Assembly: GCA_002720475.1 (NCBI GenBank)
Contig: PBIL01000002.1
Coordinates: forward strand, 127,099-191,098
Reading direction: 5' to 3'
Source of the DNA: Roseovarius sp.
Lineage (GTDB): Bacteria; Pseudomonadota; Alphaproteobacteria; Rhodobacterales; Rhodobacteraceae
Length of the DNA stretch: 64,000 nucleotides
The position numbers were made by a program, and so were the translations under genes. Position 1 is the first letter of the stretch, and every line of letters begins with the position of its first letter. Shown here piece after piece: positions 1 to 8,811 of the stretch. The notes below the pieces were generated by a model. The model ran no database searches. It worked only from the letters and a program-made list of their open reading frames with translations, and was not told the origin of the DNA.

Positions 1-64
1 CCATCGCGGGGAGTCGCTTGTGCGCGAAGCGCAGCGGCATCGCGAGAGCAAGGATTGCTCCCGG

Positions 65-94
65 AAGGGGCGGCCCAAACGGCCGCCCCTTTCG
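65..94 (+). terminator. Rho-independent-type terminator of an upstream gene outside the window
   Basis: A perfect 11-bp stem (65-75 with 81-91) closes a five-base CAAAC loop, and the 3' arm runs into a short T-containing tail (TTTCGC). No coding sequence ending in bases 1-64 could be recognised, so the gene it serves lies to the left. The same TTTCGC tail follows the pntB terminator at the other end of the window. Confidence 0.7.
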
Positions 95-150
95 CTTGCC
101 TCGATTCGCGGGATCGTGCTGAACTCCGCCCATGACAGAGGAGTCCGCCC

Positions 151-1290
151 ATGGCGATCACGTCCCCGGAGTTCACCATCGGCATCGAGGAGGAATACCT
201 CCTCGTCGATCTCGACAGTCTTGCACTCGCCCCCGCGCCCGAGGCGCTGATGCGCGCCTGCGCGCAGGATCTCGAAAGCCAGGTCAGCCCCGAATTCCTG
301 ACATGCCAGATCGAGATCGGCACCAGGCCCTGCACCACCGTCGCCGAGGCGCGCGAGGACCTGCGCCGCCTGCGCCGCACCGTGGCGCGCCACGCCAGGG
401 CGCACAACCTCGCCCCCATCGCCGCTTCGTGCCATCCGTTCTCGGACTGGCGTGCGCAGTCCCACACCGACAAGCAACGCTACAACGAGTTGCAGCACGA
501 CCTCGCCGGGGTGGTGCGGCGGATGCTGATCTGCGGGATGCATGTGCATGTGGGGATCGAGCCGCCCGACCGGCGCATCGACCTGATGAACCAGCTCACC
601 TATTTCCTGCCGCATCTTCTGGCGCTCTCGTGCTCCTCGCCCTACTGGCAGGGGCAGGATACCGGGCTCGCGAGCTACCGGCTCACCGTCTTCGACAACC
701 TGCCGCGCACCGGGCCGCCGCCGCGGATGGAGAGTTTTGGCAGTTTCGAACGCTCGGTTCAGGCTCTGGTCGATCTGGGCGTGATCGAGGATGCCTCGAA
801 GATCTGGTGGGATCTGCGCCCCTCCTCGCGCTTTCCCACCATCGAATCGCGCATCTGCGACGTGCAGCCCCGTCTCGAGGACGCGCTGACACTGGCCGCG
901 CTCACGCAAGGACTGGCGCGGATGCTCTGGCGGCTGGCATTGAAGAACCAGCGCTGGCGCATCTATGACGGCTTCCTCGTCGCCGAGAACCGCTGGCGGG
1001 CGCAGCGTTACGGCACCACCGAGGGGCTGATCGACTTCGGCCGCGGCGAGATCGTCGACATGGCGGTGCTCGTCGAGGAAATTCTCGAGCTGATCGCAGA
1101 GGACGCGGCGTTCTTCGATTCGGTGGCCGAGATCGGGGCCGCGCGCGACATGCTGTCGCGCGGCACCAGCGCCGAGCGCCAGCGCGCGGTATTCGCGGCG
1201 GCGCGCGAAACCGGCCAGACCGAGGCCGAGGCGCTGCAATCGGTGGTGCGCCACCTGATCGAGGAATACCACGCCGATTGCGACGGCTGA
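151..1290 (+). CDS. ybdK: YbdK-type carboxylate-amine ligase (glutamate-cysteine ligase family 2)
   Basis: The 379-residue product begins with the glutamate-cysteine-ligase-2 signature [11 protein letters not shown] (residues 10-20), where the acidic run helps bind Mg-ATP. It continues with the collinear family blocks GMHVHVG and [12 protein letters not shown]. Length fits the YbdK family (about 370-380). The family makes a gamma-glutamyl-like amide bond from a carboxylate and an amine with ATP; E. coli YbdK has weak glutamate-cysteine ligase activity, and the natural substrate here is unknown. The ATG at 151 follows a GAGGAG ribosome site with good spacing. The gene stands alone, convergent with cobS and only 6 bp from its end, so it is probably its own transcript. 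Confidence 0.87.
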   Translation: MAITSPEFTIGIEEEYLLVDLDSLALAPAPEALMRACAQDLESQVSPEFLTCQIEIGTRPCTTVAEAREDLRRLRRTVARHARAHNLAPIAASCHPFSDWRAQSHTDKQRYNELQHDLAGVVRRMLICGMHVHVGIEPPDRRIDLMNQLTYFLPHLLALSCSSPYWQGQDTGLASYRLTVFDNLPRTGPPPRMESFGSFERSVQALVDLGVIEDASKIWWDLRPSSRFPTIESRICDVQPRLEDALTLAALTQGLARMLWRLALKNQRWRIYDGFLVAENRWRAQRYGTTEGLIDFGRGEIVDMAVLVEEILELIAEDAAFFDSVAEIGAARDMLSRGTSAERQRAVFAAARETGQTEAEALQSVVRHLIEEYHADCDG

Positions 1291-1296
1291 GCGCGC

Positions 1297-2283
1297 TCAG
1301 CGCACCGAGACGTTCGCCGCGCTCTCGGGCAGCTCCTCGTCAAAGCAGCGCTGGTAGAACTCCGCTACCGTCTGCCGTTCCAGCTCGTCGCACTTGTTGA
1401 GGAAGGTCAGGCGGAAGGCATAGCCCACATTGCGGAAGATCGTCGCGTTCTGCGCCCAGGCGATCACCGTGCGCGGGCTCATCACCGTCGAGAGCTCCCC
1501 GTTCATGAAAGCGGTGCGCGTGAGATCGGCGACCGTCACCATGCGGCTGATGGTCTTGCGCCCCTCGGCGGTGTTGTAGAGCGGGTTCTTGGCCAGCACG
1601 ATGGCGGTCTCGGCATCGTGGCTGAGGTAGTTGAGCGTGGCGACGAGCGACCAGCGGTCCATCTGACCCTGGTTGATCTGCTGCGTACCGTGATAAAGCC
1701 CCGTGGTGTCGCCCAGCCCCACCGTGTTGGCGGTGGCGAAGAGGCGGAAGAACGGGTTGGGGGTGATCACCTCGTTCTGGTCCAGAAGCGTCAGCTTGCC
1801 ATCGGCCTCCAGCACCCGCTGGATGACGAACATCACGTCGGCGCGGCCCGCATCGTATTCGTCGAAGACGATGGCGGTGGGGTTGCGCAGCGCCCAGGGC
1901 AGGATCCCCTCGTGGAATTCCGTGACCTGCTTGCCGTCGCGCAGCTTGATCGCGTCCTTGCCGATCAGGTCGATGCGGCTGATATGGCTGTCGAGGTTCA
2001 CGCGCACGCAGGGCCAGTTGAGACGCGCGGCGACCTGTTCGATATGGGTGGACTTGCCGGTGCCGTGATAGCCCTGGATCATCACCCGGCGGTTGTGGGA
2101 AAACCCCGCGAGGATGGCCAGCGTCGTGTCGGGGTCGAACTTGTAGGTCGAATCGAGTTCGGGCACCCGGTCCGTGCGCTCGGCAAATCCCTTCACGATC
2201 ATGTCGGTGTCGATGCCGAAAATCTCGCGGACCGCGATATCCTCGGTCGGTTTCGCGTTGCTGTCGATGAAGCCGTCCGCCAT
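1297..2283 (-). CDS. cobS: Cobaltochelatase subunit CobS (AAA+ ATPase)
   Basis: The 328-residue protein is the AAA+ motor of the aerobic ATP-dependent cobaltochelatase (CobN-CobS-CobT), which inserts Co2+ into hydrogenobyrinic acid a,c-diamide during cobalamin synthesis. Walker A (GYHGTGKST, residues 71-79) and a Walker B-like IVFDEYDA are clear, and the N-terminal block FGIDTDM is typical of CobS. The start is set at the ATG ending at 2283, where AAGGACAAGGGCGAC precedes the codon; an open frame runs further upstream but reads as noise and overlaps the neighbouring regulator gene. cobT, usually a genomic neighbour, is not in the window. No promoter was identified in the short space before 2369. 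Confidence 0.93.
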   Translation of the reverse strand: MADGFIDSNAKPTEDIAVREIFGIDTDMIVKGFAERTDRVPELDSTYKFDPDTTLAILAGFSHNRRVMIQGYHGTGKSTHIEQVAARLNWPCVRVNLDSHISRIDLIGKDAIKLRDGKQVTEFHEGILPWALRNPTAIVFDEYDAGRADVMFVIQRVLEADGKLTLLDQNEVITPNPFFRLFATANTVGLGDTTGLYHGTQQINQGQMDRWSLVATLNYLSHDAETAIVLAKNPLYNTAEGRKTISRMVTVADLTRTAFMNGELSTVMSPRTVIAWAQNATIFRNVGYAFRLTFLNKCDELERQTVAEFYQRCFDEELPESAANVSVR

Positions 2284-2368
2284 GTCGCCCTTGTCCTTCA
2301 GATCGCGTCGTCTTGCCCGTTCCGTCGTGCAACATATCGCGGGCAAGGGCAAGGGGAAGGGGGGCGGC

Positions 2369-3022
2369 TCATCCGGCCAGATCGGCGATCTCGCGCAGCG
2401 CCCCGGCATCCACGATCCGCACCTGACCGCGCGCAAGCGCCACGATCCCGCGCCGCGCCAGCGCGTCGAGTCGGCGCGAGACGACTTCGCGCGCCGTGCC
2501 TATCATCACCGCGATCTCGGCATGGGTGGCCTTGATCTCGCCGCCCGTCGCCCGCGCCAGCAGGCACTGCGCCAGCCGCGTCTCGATCCGCTGGAACGCC
2601 ACCCGGTCGAGCAGGTGCATCATGGATTGCAGCCGCGCGGCAAAGGCGGCAAAGACGAAGCCGCGAAAGCCGGGATCGTCATCCATCAGCCGCAGGAAGG
2701 TGTCGCGCGGCACCAGGACGATTTCCGAGGGCAGCACCGCCACCGCCTCTCCCGAATAGTCCTCGCCCCCCAAGAGGCCGAGCGTGGACTGCACGCAGCT
2801 TTGCCCCGGCGTGACCTCGTAGAGCAGGATTTCGCGCCCCGAAAGACCGGTGAGATAGACCTCGACCCGGCCGCGAAGCACGATCACGAAGCCCTTGACC
2901 GTCTCGCCGGGGCGAAAGAGCACCGCGCCCGCAGGCACCTCCATCGGCGCAAGCCGGTCCAGCGCCGCCGCAGCCTGACCGTCGAGCGCCGGCAGGCCCG
3001 TGGCGCGGGCGCGCCAGCCCAT
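2369..3022 (-). CDS. Crp/Fnr-family transcriptional regulator
   Basis: The 217-residue protein has an N-terminal cyclic-nucleotide-binding-like beta barrel (about residues 10-125; [20 protein letters not shown]) and a C-terminal winged helix (about 150-215) with the recognition block [20 protein letters not shown]. The N-terminal cysteine cluster of oxygen-sensing Fnr proteins is absent; cysteines occur only in GQSC and AQC. The ATG overlaps the stop of mmsB as TGATG, so it is the last gene of the valine operon and probably translationally coupled. That placement suggests, but does not prove, that it controls or senses branched-chain amino acid metabolism. The ligand is unknown. Confidence 0.87.
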   Translation of the reverse strand: MGWRARATGLPALDGQAAAALDRLAPMEVPAGAVLFRPGETVKGFVIVLRGRVEVYLTGLSGREILLYEVTPGQSCVQSTLGLLGGEDYSGEAVAVLPSEIVLVPRDTFLRLMDDDPGFRGFVFAAFAARLQSMMHLLDRVAFQRIETRLAQCLLARATGGEIKATHAEIAVMIGTAREVVSRRLDALARRGIVALARGQVRIVDAGALREIADLAG

Positions 3023-3894
3023 CAGCCCCGCCCGCGTTTCTCGAATCGCGGCAGCATGGCCGAGAAATCGCGGCCCTTGCCGCCCTCCTCCTCGACGAAT
3101 TGCGCGTAAAGCTCGCAGGCCGCGCGGCCCATCGGCGTGTCGGCATCGGCCGCCTCGGCGGCCATCTGTGACAGCCGCAGATCCTTGAGCATCAGTTCGG
3201 CCGCAAATCCCGGCTTGTAATCGTTGTCGGCGGGCGATTTGGGGCCGATGCCCGGTGCCGGGCAATAGGCGTTCATCGACCAGCTATACCCCGAGGAGGT
3301 CGAGACCACGTCGAACATCGCCTGCCGGTCAAGCCCCAGCTTGTCGGCAAGCGCGAAGGCCTCGCAGGTGGCGATCATGGTGACGCCCAGAATCATGTTG
3401 TTGCAGATCTTGGCCGCCTGCCCGTTGCCGGACTGGCCGCAATGAACCGCCTTTTGTCCCATGACATCAAAGAGTTCACGGGCGATGTTGAACCCCTCTT
3501 CGCCGCCGCCCACCATGAAGGTGAGCGTGCCCGCCGCCGCCCCGCCGACGCCGCCCGACACGGGCGCATCAAGCGCGTGCAGCCCCGCCGCCGCCGCCTC
3601 GGCCGCCACGTCGCGCGCCGATTGCACATCGACGGTGGAACAGTCGAGCAGCACCGCGCCCGCCTGCATCGCCGGGATCACCTCGGCGGCCACCTTGCGC
3701 AGGATCTCGCCATTGGGCAGCATGGTGATGACCACCTCGGCCCCCTTCGCCGCCTCTGCCGCGCTGGCGGCCATCTTCACCCCCTCGACGCTGACATCGG
3801 CCATGTCGAAGCCGGTGACCGCGTGGCCCGCCCGGGCAAGGTTCGCCGCCATCGGCGCGCCCATGTTGCCCAGCCCGATGAATCCGATCTTCAT
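3022..3894 (-). CDS. mmsB: 3-hydroxyisobutyrate dehydrogenase
   Basis: The 290-residue enzyme oxidises 3-hydroxyisobutyrate to methylmalonate semialdehyde with NAD+ in valine degradation. The N-terminal Rossmann motif GFIGLGNMGAPMA (residues 4-16), the substrate-binding block DAPVSGGVGGAAAGTLTFMVGG and the catalytic-lysine segment GNGQAAKICNN are all present. Its ATG overlaps the stop of the upstream hydrolase gene by four bases (ATGA), and its own stop overlaps the regulator start. Together with the two upstream genes it accounts for consecutive steps of the pathway. The next enzyme, methylmalonate-semialdehyde dehydrogenase (mmsA), is not in the window. Confidence 0.94.
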   Translation of the reverse strand: MKIGFIGLGNMGAPMAANLARAGHAVTGFDMADVSVEGVKMAASAAEAAKGAEVVITMLPNGEILRKVAAEVIPAMQAGAVLLDCSTVDVQSARDVAAEAAAAGLHALDAPVSGGVGGAAAGTLTFMVGGGEEGFNIARELFDVMGQKAVHCGQSGNGQAAKICNNMILGVTMIATCEAFALADKLGLDRQAMFDVVSTSSGYSWSMNAYCPAPGIGPKSPADNDYKPGFAAELMLKDLRLSQMAAEAADADTPMGRAACELYAQFVEEEGGKGRDFSAMLPRFEKRGRG

Positions 3895-4943
3895 GTCTCC
3901 GCCTCCTCCTCCAGTTTCAGGGCCTCTGCGCCAAGCGGCATGAGCATCTGCGAGACCGCATGGCCCGGCAGGTTGTCAAGCTCATGTTTCCATTGCGGTT
4001 TGCGGTCCTTGTCGATGATTGCGGCGCGGATCCCCTCAAGGAAATCCCCCTGCTCCTGCGCCCGCCAGGTGAACCGGTATTCAAGGCCGAGGGCGCGCTC
4101 GATGGTCGCCGAGGGGCCGCGCAGCCGGTGGATCATCTCGACCGTGCAGGCCATCGACAGCGGCGAGTTGCGCCCCAGAACCTTCAGCGTGTCCCGCGCG
4201 AAATCGCTCTCCTCGCTGCGCAGGGAGCGCAGGATATCGGCCAGCGTCTCGCCGCCGAAATGCGCGTCGATCCTCTGACGGAGCACGCTCAGCCCACCCT
4301 GCGGGGCGGGTTCGCTCATCTGCGCGATCGCGTCGGTCGCACCGCTTTCGACAAGCTGCACGATCAGATCCGGCCAGTTGAGCATCGGAACGTAACTATC
4401 TGCAAAACCGGCCATGATTGCATCTTCCGGCCCCATGCGCGCGCCCGTCGTCCCGAGATATTCGCCAAGCCGGCCCGGCGCACGCGCCAGGAGCAGCGAG
4501 CCGCCCACATCAGGCACGAGCCCGATGCCGCATTCGGGCATGGCGATCTGCGTGCTCTCGCAGACCACGCGGTGCGATCCGTGGCAGGACACCCCCACGC
4601 CGCCGCCCATGACAAAGCCCTGCATCAGCGCCACGTAAGGTTTGGGGTAGCGCGCGATCTTGGCGTTGAGCCGGTATTCATCCGCCCAGAACCGCCGCCC
4701 GTAGGCGAAATCGCCCGCGCGGCCGGTATCGTAAAGCTGCTGGATGTCACCGCCCGCGCAGAACGCCCGGTCGCCCTCGGCGTCGATCAGGACCAGCGCC
4801 ACCTCCGGGTCAGCGCGCCAGGCGTCGAGCGCCGCCTCGATCGCCGTGCACATCTCGTAGGTCAGCGCGTTCAATGCCCTGGGCCGGGTCAGGGTGATCC
4901 GCCCCGCGCGCCCCTCCTTGCGGATATGGATGTCGCTGGTCAT
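3891..4943 (-). CDS. 3-hydroxyisobutyryl-CoA hydrolase (enoyl-CoA hydratase/isomerase superfamily)
   Basis: The 350-residue crotonase-fold protein carries FCAGGDIQQLYDTG (an oxyanion-hole segment), GFVMGGGVGVSCHGSHRVV (second oxyanion-hole glycines) and MPECGIGLVPDVGGS, with the glutamate placement typical of HIBCH-type hydrolases. It is longer than simple enoyl-CoA hydratases (about 260), as expected for HIBCH. It releases 3-hydroxyisobutyrate from its CoA ester, feeding MmsB encoded directly downstream. It starts four bases inside the acyl-CoA dehydrogenase gene (4940-4943). A general enoyl-CoA hydratase is the main alternative, made unlikely by length and neighbours. Confidence 0.88.
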   Translation of the reverse strand: MTSDIHIRKEGRAGRITLTRPRALNALTYEMCTAIEAALDAWRADPEVALVLIDAEGDRAFCAGGDIQQLYDTGRAGDFAYGRRFWADEYRLNAKIARYPKPYVALMQGFVMGGGVGVSCHGSHRVVCESTQIAMPECGIGLVPDVGGSLLLARAPGRLGEYLGTTGARMGPEDAIMAGFADSYVPMLNWPDLIVQLVESGATDAIAQMSEPAPQGGLSVLRQRIDAHFGGETLADILRSLRSEESDFARDTLKVLGRNSPLSMACTVEMIHRLRGPSATIERALGLEYRFTWRAQEQGDFLEGIRAAIIDKDRKPQWKHELDNLPGHAVSQMLMPLGAEALKLEEEAET

Positions 4944-6082
4944 CTCTCGCTCAGCATCTGCCGCGCCACGATCAGGCGCATGATCTCATTGGTGCCTTCG
5001 AGGATCTCGTGAACGCGCAGGTCGCGCACCAGCTTCTCGATCCCGTAATCGGCAAGATAGCCATATCCGCCGTGCAGTTGCAGGCACTGGTTGACGATGC
5101 GCGATCCCGCCTCGGTGACGAATTTCTTGGCCATGGCGCAGAACCTGGTGGCGTCGGGGGCCTCGGTATCGAGCTTCCACGCCGCCTGCCGCAGGAAGGT
5201 GCGCGCCGCCTGAAGTTCGATCTCCATGTCCGCCAGGCGGAATTGCAGGGCCTGGAACTCGCTGATCGGCCGTCCGAACGCCTTGCGCTCGGCCATGTAG
5301 GCCAGCGTCATGTCGAGCGCCTGCTGCGCCGCGCCGAGCGAGCAGGCGGCGATGTTGAGCCGCCCGCCATCCAGCCCGTTCATCGCATAAGTGAAACCTT
5401 TCCCCTCTTCTCCGACAAGATTCTCGGCCGGAATGTCGCAATTGTCAAACTGGACCTGGCGCGTCGGCTGCGCCTTCCAGCCCATCTTCTCCTCCAGTCC
5501 GCCAAAGCTCAGCCCCGGCCTGCCGTCCTCGACATAGACGGTCGAGATCCCCTTGGGCCCCTCGCCGCCGGTGCGCACCATGACCACATAGGCATCCGAA
5601 TAGCCGCCCCCCGAGATGAAGGCCTTGGTGCCGTTGAGCGTGTAGCCATCGTTGGTGCGCTCCGCGCGGGTGCGCAGCGCCGCCGCGTCCGAGCCCGATC
5701 CCGGCTCGGTCAGGCAATAGGAGAGCACCGTCTCCATGGTCATGGCCTTCGGCAGAACGCGCGCCTTCATCTCGGGGCTGGCGAACTTGTCGATCATCTT
5801 GGCGCACATGTTGTGGATCGACAGAAAGGCCGCCACCGCCGGGCAGGCCATCGACAATGCCTCGAAGACCAGCGTCGCATCGAGCCGCGTCAGACCGGAG
5901 CCGCCTGCGTCTTCGCTCACGTAAAGCCCGCCGAAACCGAGCGCACCGACCTCGGGCCAGAGATCCTTGGGGATCGTGCCCTCGGCCTCCCAGGTGCGGG
6001 CATGCGGCGCGATCCGCTCCTGACCAAAGGCATGGGCCATGTCGAAAATGGCGCTCTGTTCCTCGCTGAGGGCAAAATCCAT
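4940..6082 (-). CDS. Acyl-CoA dehydrogenase, probably isobutyryl-CoA dehydrogenase
   Basis: The 380-residue flavoprotein has the acyl-CoA dehydrogenase signature around CLTEPGSGSDAAALRTRA, FAD-binding QLHGGYGYL near the C terminus, and the catalytic glutamate within EILEGTNEIM. Position at the head of the hydrolase-mmsB operon points to isobutyryl-CoA as substrate (valine pathway, isobutyryl-CoA to methacryloyl-CoA). The methacryloyl-CoA hydratase is not encoded here, so a general crotonase must serve. The start at 6082 follows GGAGG; an upstream in-frame ATG at 6145 lacks a ribosome site and sits in the promoter region. Confidence 0.9.
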   Translation of the reverse strand: MDFALSEEQSAIFDMAHAFGQERIAPHARTWEAEGTIPKDLWPEVGALGFGGLYVSEDAGGSGLTRLDATLVFEALSMACPAVAAFLSIHNMCAKMIDKFASPEMKARVLPKAMTMETVLSYCLTEPGSGSDAAALRTRAERTNDGYTLNGTKAFISGGGYSDAYVVMVRTGGEGPKGISTVYVEDGRPGLSFGGLEEKMGWKAQPTRQVQFDNCDIPAENLVGEEGKGFTYAMNGLDGGRLNIAACSLGAAQQALDMTLAYMAERKAFGRPISEFQALQFRLADMEIELQAARTFLRQAAWKLDTEAPDATRFCAMAKKFVTEAGSRIVNQCLQLHGGYGYLADYGIEKLVRDLRVHEILEGTNEIMRLIVARQMLSER

Positions 6083-6127
6083 GGGGCCTCCTGTCCGGTG
6101 AATTGAACGCCTGTTTAATTTCCGATT

Positions 6128-6146
6128 CTTGCAGGAGTTTTGCAAG
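6128..6146. promoter_or_regulatory. Inverted repeat, candidate operator of the valine operon
   Basis: Perfect 6-bp arms CTTGCA and TGCAAG flank a 7-bp spacer, centred about 55 bp before the acyl-CoA dehydrogenase start on the reverse strand, in the only sizeable gap (6083-6259) between the valine operon and the scoB gene. The symmetry and position suit a dimeric repressor site. The binding protein is unknown; the Crp/Fnr gene at the end of the operon is one candidate, though the sequence does not resemble the classical Crp/Fnr consensus. Confidence 0.35.
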
Positions 6147-6259
6147 GGGCTTTATGACGGGTTCGATTCCGCGCAACCGCCGGGCGCACGAACATGGCCC
6201 GCTCCCGGACGAGCGAAGACGATCCGTCCTTCCCTGTCAAGGCAAGCGCGCCGGGCGCG

Positions 6260-6940
6260 TCAGTCGAGCCGCATCTCCGGCACGTTGTCCGGCACGTTGA
6301 GATGCGCCGTCGTCGCCTCGACGATCGCATCGACGCTCACACCCGGCGCGCGCTCGACCAGGGTCAGCCCGTCCTCGCCGGGGCGGATCACCGCGAGATC
6401 GGTCACGATCAGATCGACACGTCGCGCGGCGGTCAGCGGCAGGGTGCAGACCGGCACGATCTTTGAGGCCCCGCGCGCGCTGTGCTGCATCGCCACGACA
6501 ACCCGCCGCGCCCCGGCCACGAGATCCATTGCCCCGCCCATGCCCGGCACCATCTTGCCCGGCACCTTCCAGTTGGCGAGATGGCCGTTCTCGTCCACCT
6601 CGAGCCCGCCCAGCACCGTCATGTCCAGATGCCCGCCCCGGATCAGCCCGAAGCTCATCGCGCTGTCGATGGAGGCTGCCCCGGGGACGGCAGTGACAAA
6701 GCCGCCGCCCGCATCGGTCAGGTCCTTGTCCTCCATCCCCTCGGGCGGACGCGCGCCCAGACCGATCACCCCGTTCTCGGCCTGAAAGAACACGCCCCGT
6801 TCGGCGGGCACATAATTCGCCACCATCGAGGGCAGGCCGACGCCGAGATTGACCAGCGTGCCGGGCACGATCTCCTGCGCGACCCGCCGCGCGATCCGTT
6901 CCTTGGGATCCATGCCGATCTTTTCCATCTCGATGTTCAT
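6260..6940 (-). CDS. scoB: 3-oxoacid (acetate/acetoacetate-type) CoA-transferase subunit B
   Basis: The 226-residue protein is the catalytic beta subunit of a family I CoA-transferase. The active-site glutamate lies in FFQAENGVIGLG (about residues 51-62), and the family blocks VNLGVGLPSMVANYV and VPGMGGAMDLVAGARRV are clear. It moves CoA between short acyl groups such as acetoacetate and acetate, butyrate or succinate; the exact pair cannot be read from sequence. It follows subunit A by 14 bp, has a good GGGAGGA ribosome site, and ends the long operon that begins at fabI. ATG codons at 6940 and 6913 could both serve as starts. Confidence 0.9.
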   Translation of the reverse strand: MNIEMEKIGMDPKERIARRVAQEIVPGTLVNLGVGLPSMVANYVPAERGVFFQAENGVIGLGARPPEGMEDKDLTDAGGGFVTAVPGAASIDSAMSFGLIRGGHLDMTVLGGLEVDENGHLANWKVPGKMVPGMGGAMDLVAGARRVVVAMQHSARGASKIVPVCTLPLTAARRVDLIVTDLAVIRPGEDGLTLVERAPGVSVDAIVEATTAHLNVPDNVPEMRLD

Positions 6941-6954
6941 TCCGGCATCCTCCC

Positions 6955-7608
6955 TCAGGCCGCCCGGCCAAGCAGATGATCGACCAGCACACCGGGGGTC
7001 TTGACCGCATCCGGGGGGATCACGCCCACCGGCACGATCGCCTCGGCCTCGGCGATCACCGTGTCGGCGGCAAGCGCCATGATCGGGTTGAAATTATGCG
7101 CGGTCAGCGTGTATTCGAGATTGCCGACATAATCCGCCCGATGCGCCGCGATGAGCGCGAAATCGCCCCGGATCGGCAGTTCGAGAAGGTAGCGCCGGCC
7201 CTCGATCTCGATCACCTGCTTGCCCTCCTCGACCTCGGTGCCGAGCCCTGTCGCCGTCAGGATCCCGCCAAGCCCCACGCCGCCCGCGCGTATCCGCTCC
7301 ACCAGCGTGCCCTGCGGCACCAGATCGACCTCGATCTCGCCCGCCAGCATCCTGGCCTGCGTCTCGGGATTGAGCCCGATATGCGAGGTGATGACCCGCG
7401 CAACCGCGCCCGCGGTGATCAGCTTGCCGATGCCCAGGCCGGGCCGGGCCGTGTCATTGGCGACGATGGTCAGGCCGCGGATGCCGCGCGCCACAAGCGC
7501 GTCGATCATCCGGTGCGGAGAGCCGACGCCCATGAACCCGCCGATCAGCACCGTTGCGCCGTCGGGCATGCGCTCTGCCGCTTCTGAAGACCTCAATGCC
7601 TGTTTCAT
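6955..7608 (-). CDS. scoA: 3-oxoacid CoA-transferase subunit A
   Basis: The 217-residue alpha subunit shows the family I CoA-transferase blocks DGATVLIGGFMGVGSPHRM (residues 16-34), the GLTIVANDTA segment and PQGTLVERIRAGGVGLGG. It pairs with the product of the next gene to form the active transferase. Its start overlaps the ackA stop by four bases (ATGA). Sitting behind a phosphotransacylase and an acyl kinase, it probably supplies or drains the same short-chain acyl-CoA pool. Confidence 0.9.
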   Translation of the reverse strand: MKQALRSSEAAERMPDGATVLIGGFMGVGSPHRMIDALVARGIRGLTIVANDTARPGLGIGKLITAGAVARVITSHIGLNPETQARMLAGEIEVDLVPQGTLVERIRAGGVGLGGILTATGLGTEVEEGKQVIEIEGRRYLLELPIRGDFALIAAHRADYVGNLEYTLTAHNFNPIMALAADTVIAEAEAIVPVGVIPPDAVKTPGVLVDHLLGRAA

Positions 7609-8807
7609 GCCTCGAGCCTTTCTCTGTGAGCCGCGAGTGCTGCGGTCGCCCGCGCGATCACGATTTCCTCATCCGTCGGGATGGCCAACACCGTGACCGG
7701 CGCGCCCTCGGGAGAGATCACCGGCCCGTTCGCCGCGTTGCGCGCAGGATCGACATGCACCCCGAGCCAGCCCATGCCCTCGGCCACGCGCGCCCGGATG
7801 GTGCGGGAATTCTCGCCGATACCGCCGCAGAACACCACGCCGTCAAGCCCGCGCAGCGCCGCGGCAAGCCCGCCCAGCTCGCGCTGGATGCGGAACACGA
7901 AATAGTCGATCGCCTCGCGCGCGGCCTCGGTGTCGGACGCTTCGAGCGTGCGCATGTCGTTCGACAGCCCCGACATGCCCAGAAGCCCCGACCGCCGGTA
8001 GAGAAGGTCTTCGATGGCGGCGGCATCCATGCCCTCCTGCGCCATCAGGTAGAGCACCACGCCCGGATCGAGCTGGCCGCAGCGCGTGCCCATGGGCAGC
8101 CCGTCGAGCGCCGAGAACCCCATGGTCGAGGCGACAGAGCGCCCATCGCGGAGCGCGCACATCGACGCGCCGTTGCCCAGATGCGCCACGATCACCCGGC
8201 CCTGCGCGAGCGCGGGCCAGTCCCGCGCCAGGGCACCGGAGATGAACTCGTAGCTCAGCCCGTGAAAGCCGTAGCGCCGCACGCCCTTCTCGTAGAAGGC
8301 GCGTGGCAGCGCGAAGGTGTCGTTGACGAAGGGATGGCTGCGATGGAAGGCCGTGTCGAAACAGGCGACCTGGACCGCCGCCGGAAAGGCCGAGATGGCG
8401 GCGCGAATCCCGGCCAGATTGTGCGGCTGATGCAGCGGCGCGAAGGGCTCGAGCGCAGCGAGCCGCGCCAGCGCATCGCCCTCGATCACGATGGGCCCGT
8501 GATGATCGGGGCCGCCATGCACCACACGATGCCCGACCGCCGCGATCCCGAGCCCGGGAAAAAGCGCCTCGAGCGCCCGCAGAACGGTGGCAAGCGCACC
8601 ATCATGATCGGCGAAATCGGTGCGCATTCCCTCGGGCAGCGTCAGAGCCGTGCCGTCGTCGGCGCGCAGCACCAGGCTGCCCTCGCCGCCGATCCGGTCC
8701 ACGAGCCCCGTGGCCATGACCCCGAGCGCCGCCGAAAACAGACCGATCTTGAGCGAGGAAGAACCCGCGTTCAGCGTCAGGATCGCCTGTCCGTCTTCGG
8801 CTCTCAC
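7605..8807 (-). CDS. ackA: Acetate/propionate-family kinase
   Basis: The 400-residue protein has acetokinase-family motifs in order: LTLNAGSSSLK at the N terminus, GHRVVHGG, ACFDTAFH, RRYGFHGLS, IVAHLGNGAS and FCGGIGENS. It interconverts acyl phosphate plus ADP with a short fatty acid plus ATP, and the upstream MaoC-Pta fusion should supply the acyl phosphate. I chose GTG at 8807, preceded by GGAG, because it gives the normal family length and places the catalytic N terminus correctly; the ATG further upstream lies within the neighbouring gene. Substrate range (acetate, propionate or butyrate) is not determinable. Confidence 0.92.
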   Translation of the reverse strand: MRAEDGQAILTLNAGSSSLKIGLFSAALGVMATGLVDRIGGEGSLVLRADDGTALTLPEGMRTDFADHDGALATVLRALEALFPGLGIAAVGHRVVHGGPDHHGPIVIEGDALARLAALEPFAPLHQPHNLAGIRAAISAFPAAVQVACFDTAFHRSHPFVNDTFALPRAFYEKGVRRYGFHGLSYEFISGALARDWPALAQGRVIVAHLGNGASMCALRDGRSVASTMGFSALDGLPMGTRCGQLDPGVVLYLMAQEGMDAAAIEDLLYRRSGLLGMSGLSNDMRTLEASDTEAAREAIDYFVFRIQRELGGLAAALRGLDGVVFCGGIGENSRTIRARVAEGMGWLGVHVDPARNAANGPVISPEGAPVTVLAIPTDEEIVIARATAALAAHRERLEA

Positions 8808-8811
8808 GGCA

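Noticed and set aside
1-64. Possible 3' end of an upstream gene
   Set aside because: No frame ends with a convincing stop before the terminator at 65-94, and no recognisable protein tail is visible.
6141-6180. GGTTCGATTCC, resembling the T-arm of a tRNA
   Set aside because: The flanking bases pair for only two positions, and no acceptor, anticodon or D arm could be drawn around it on the forward strand.
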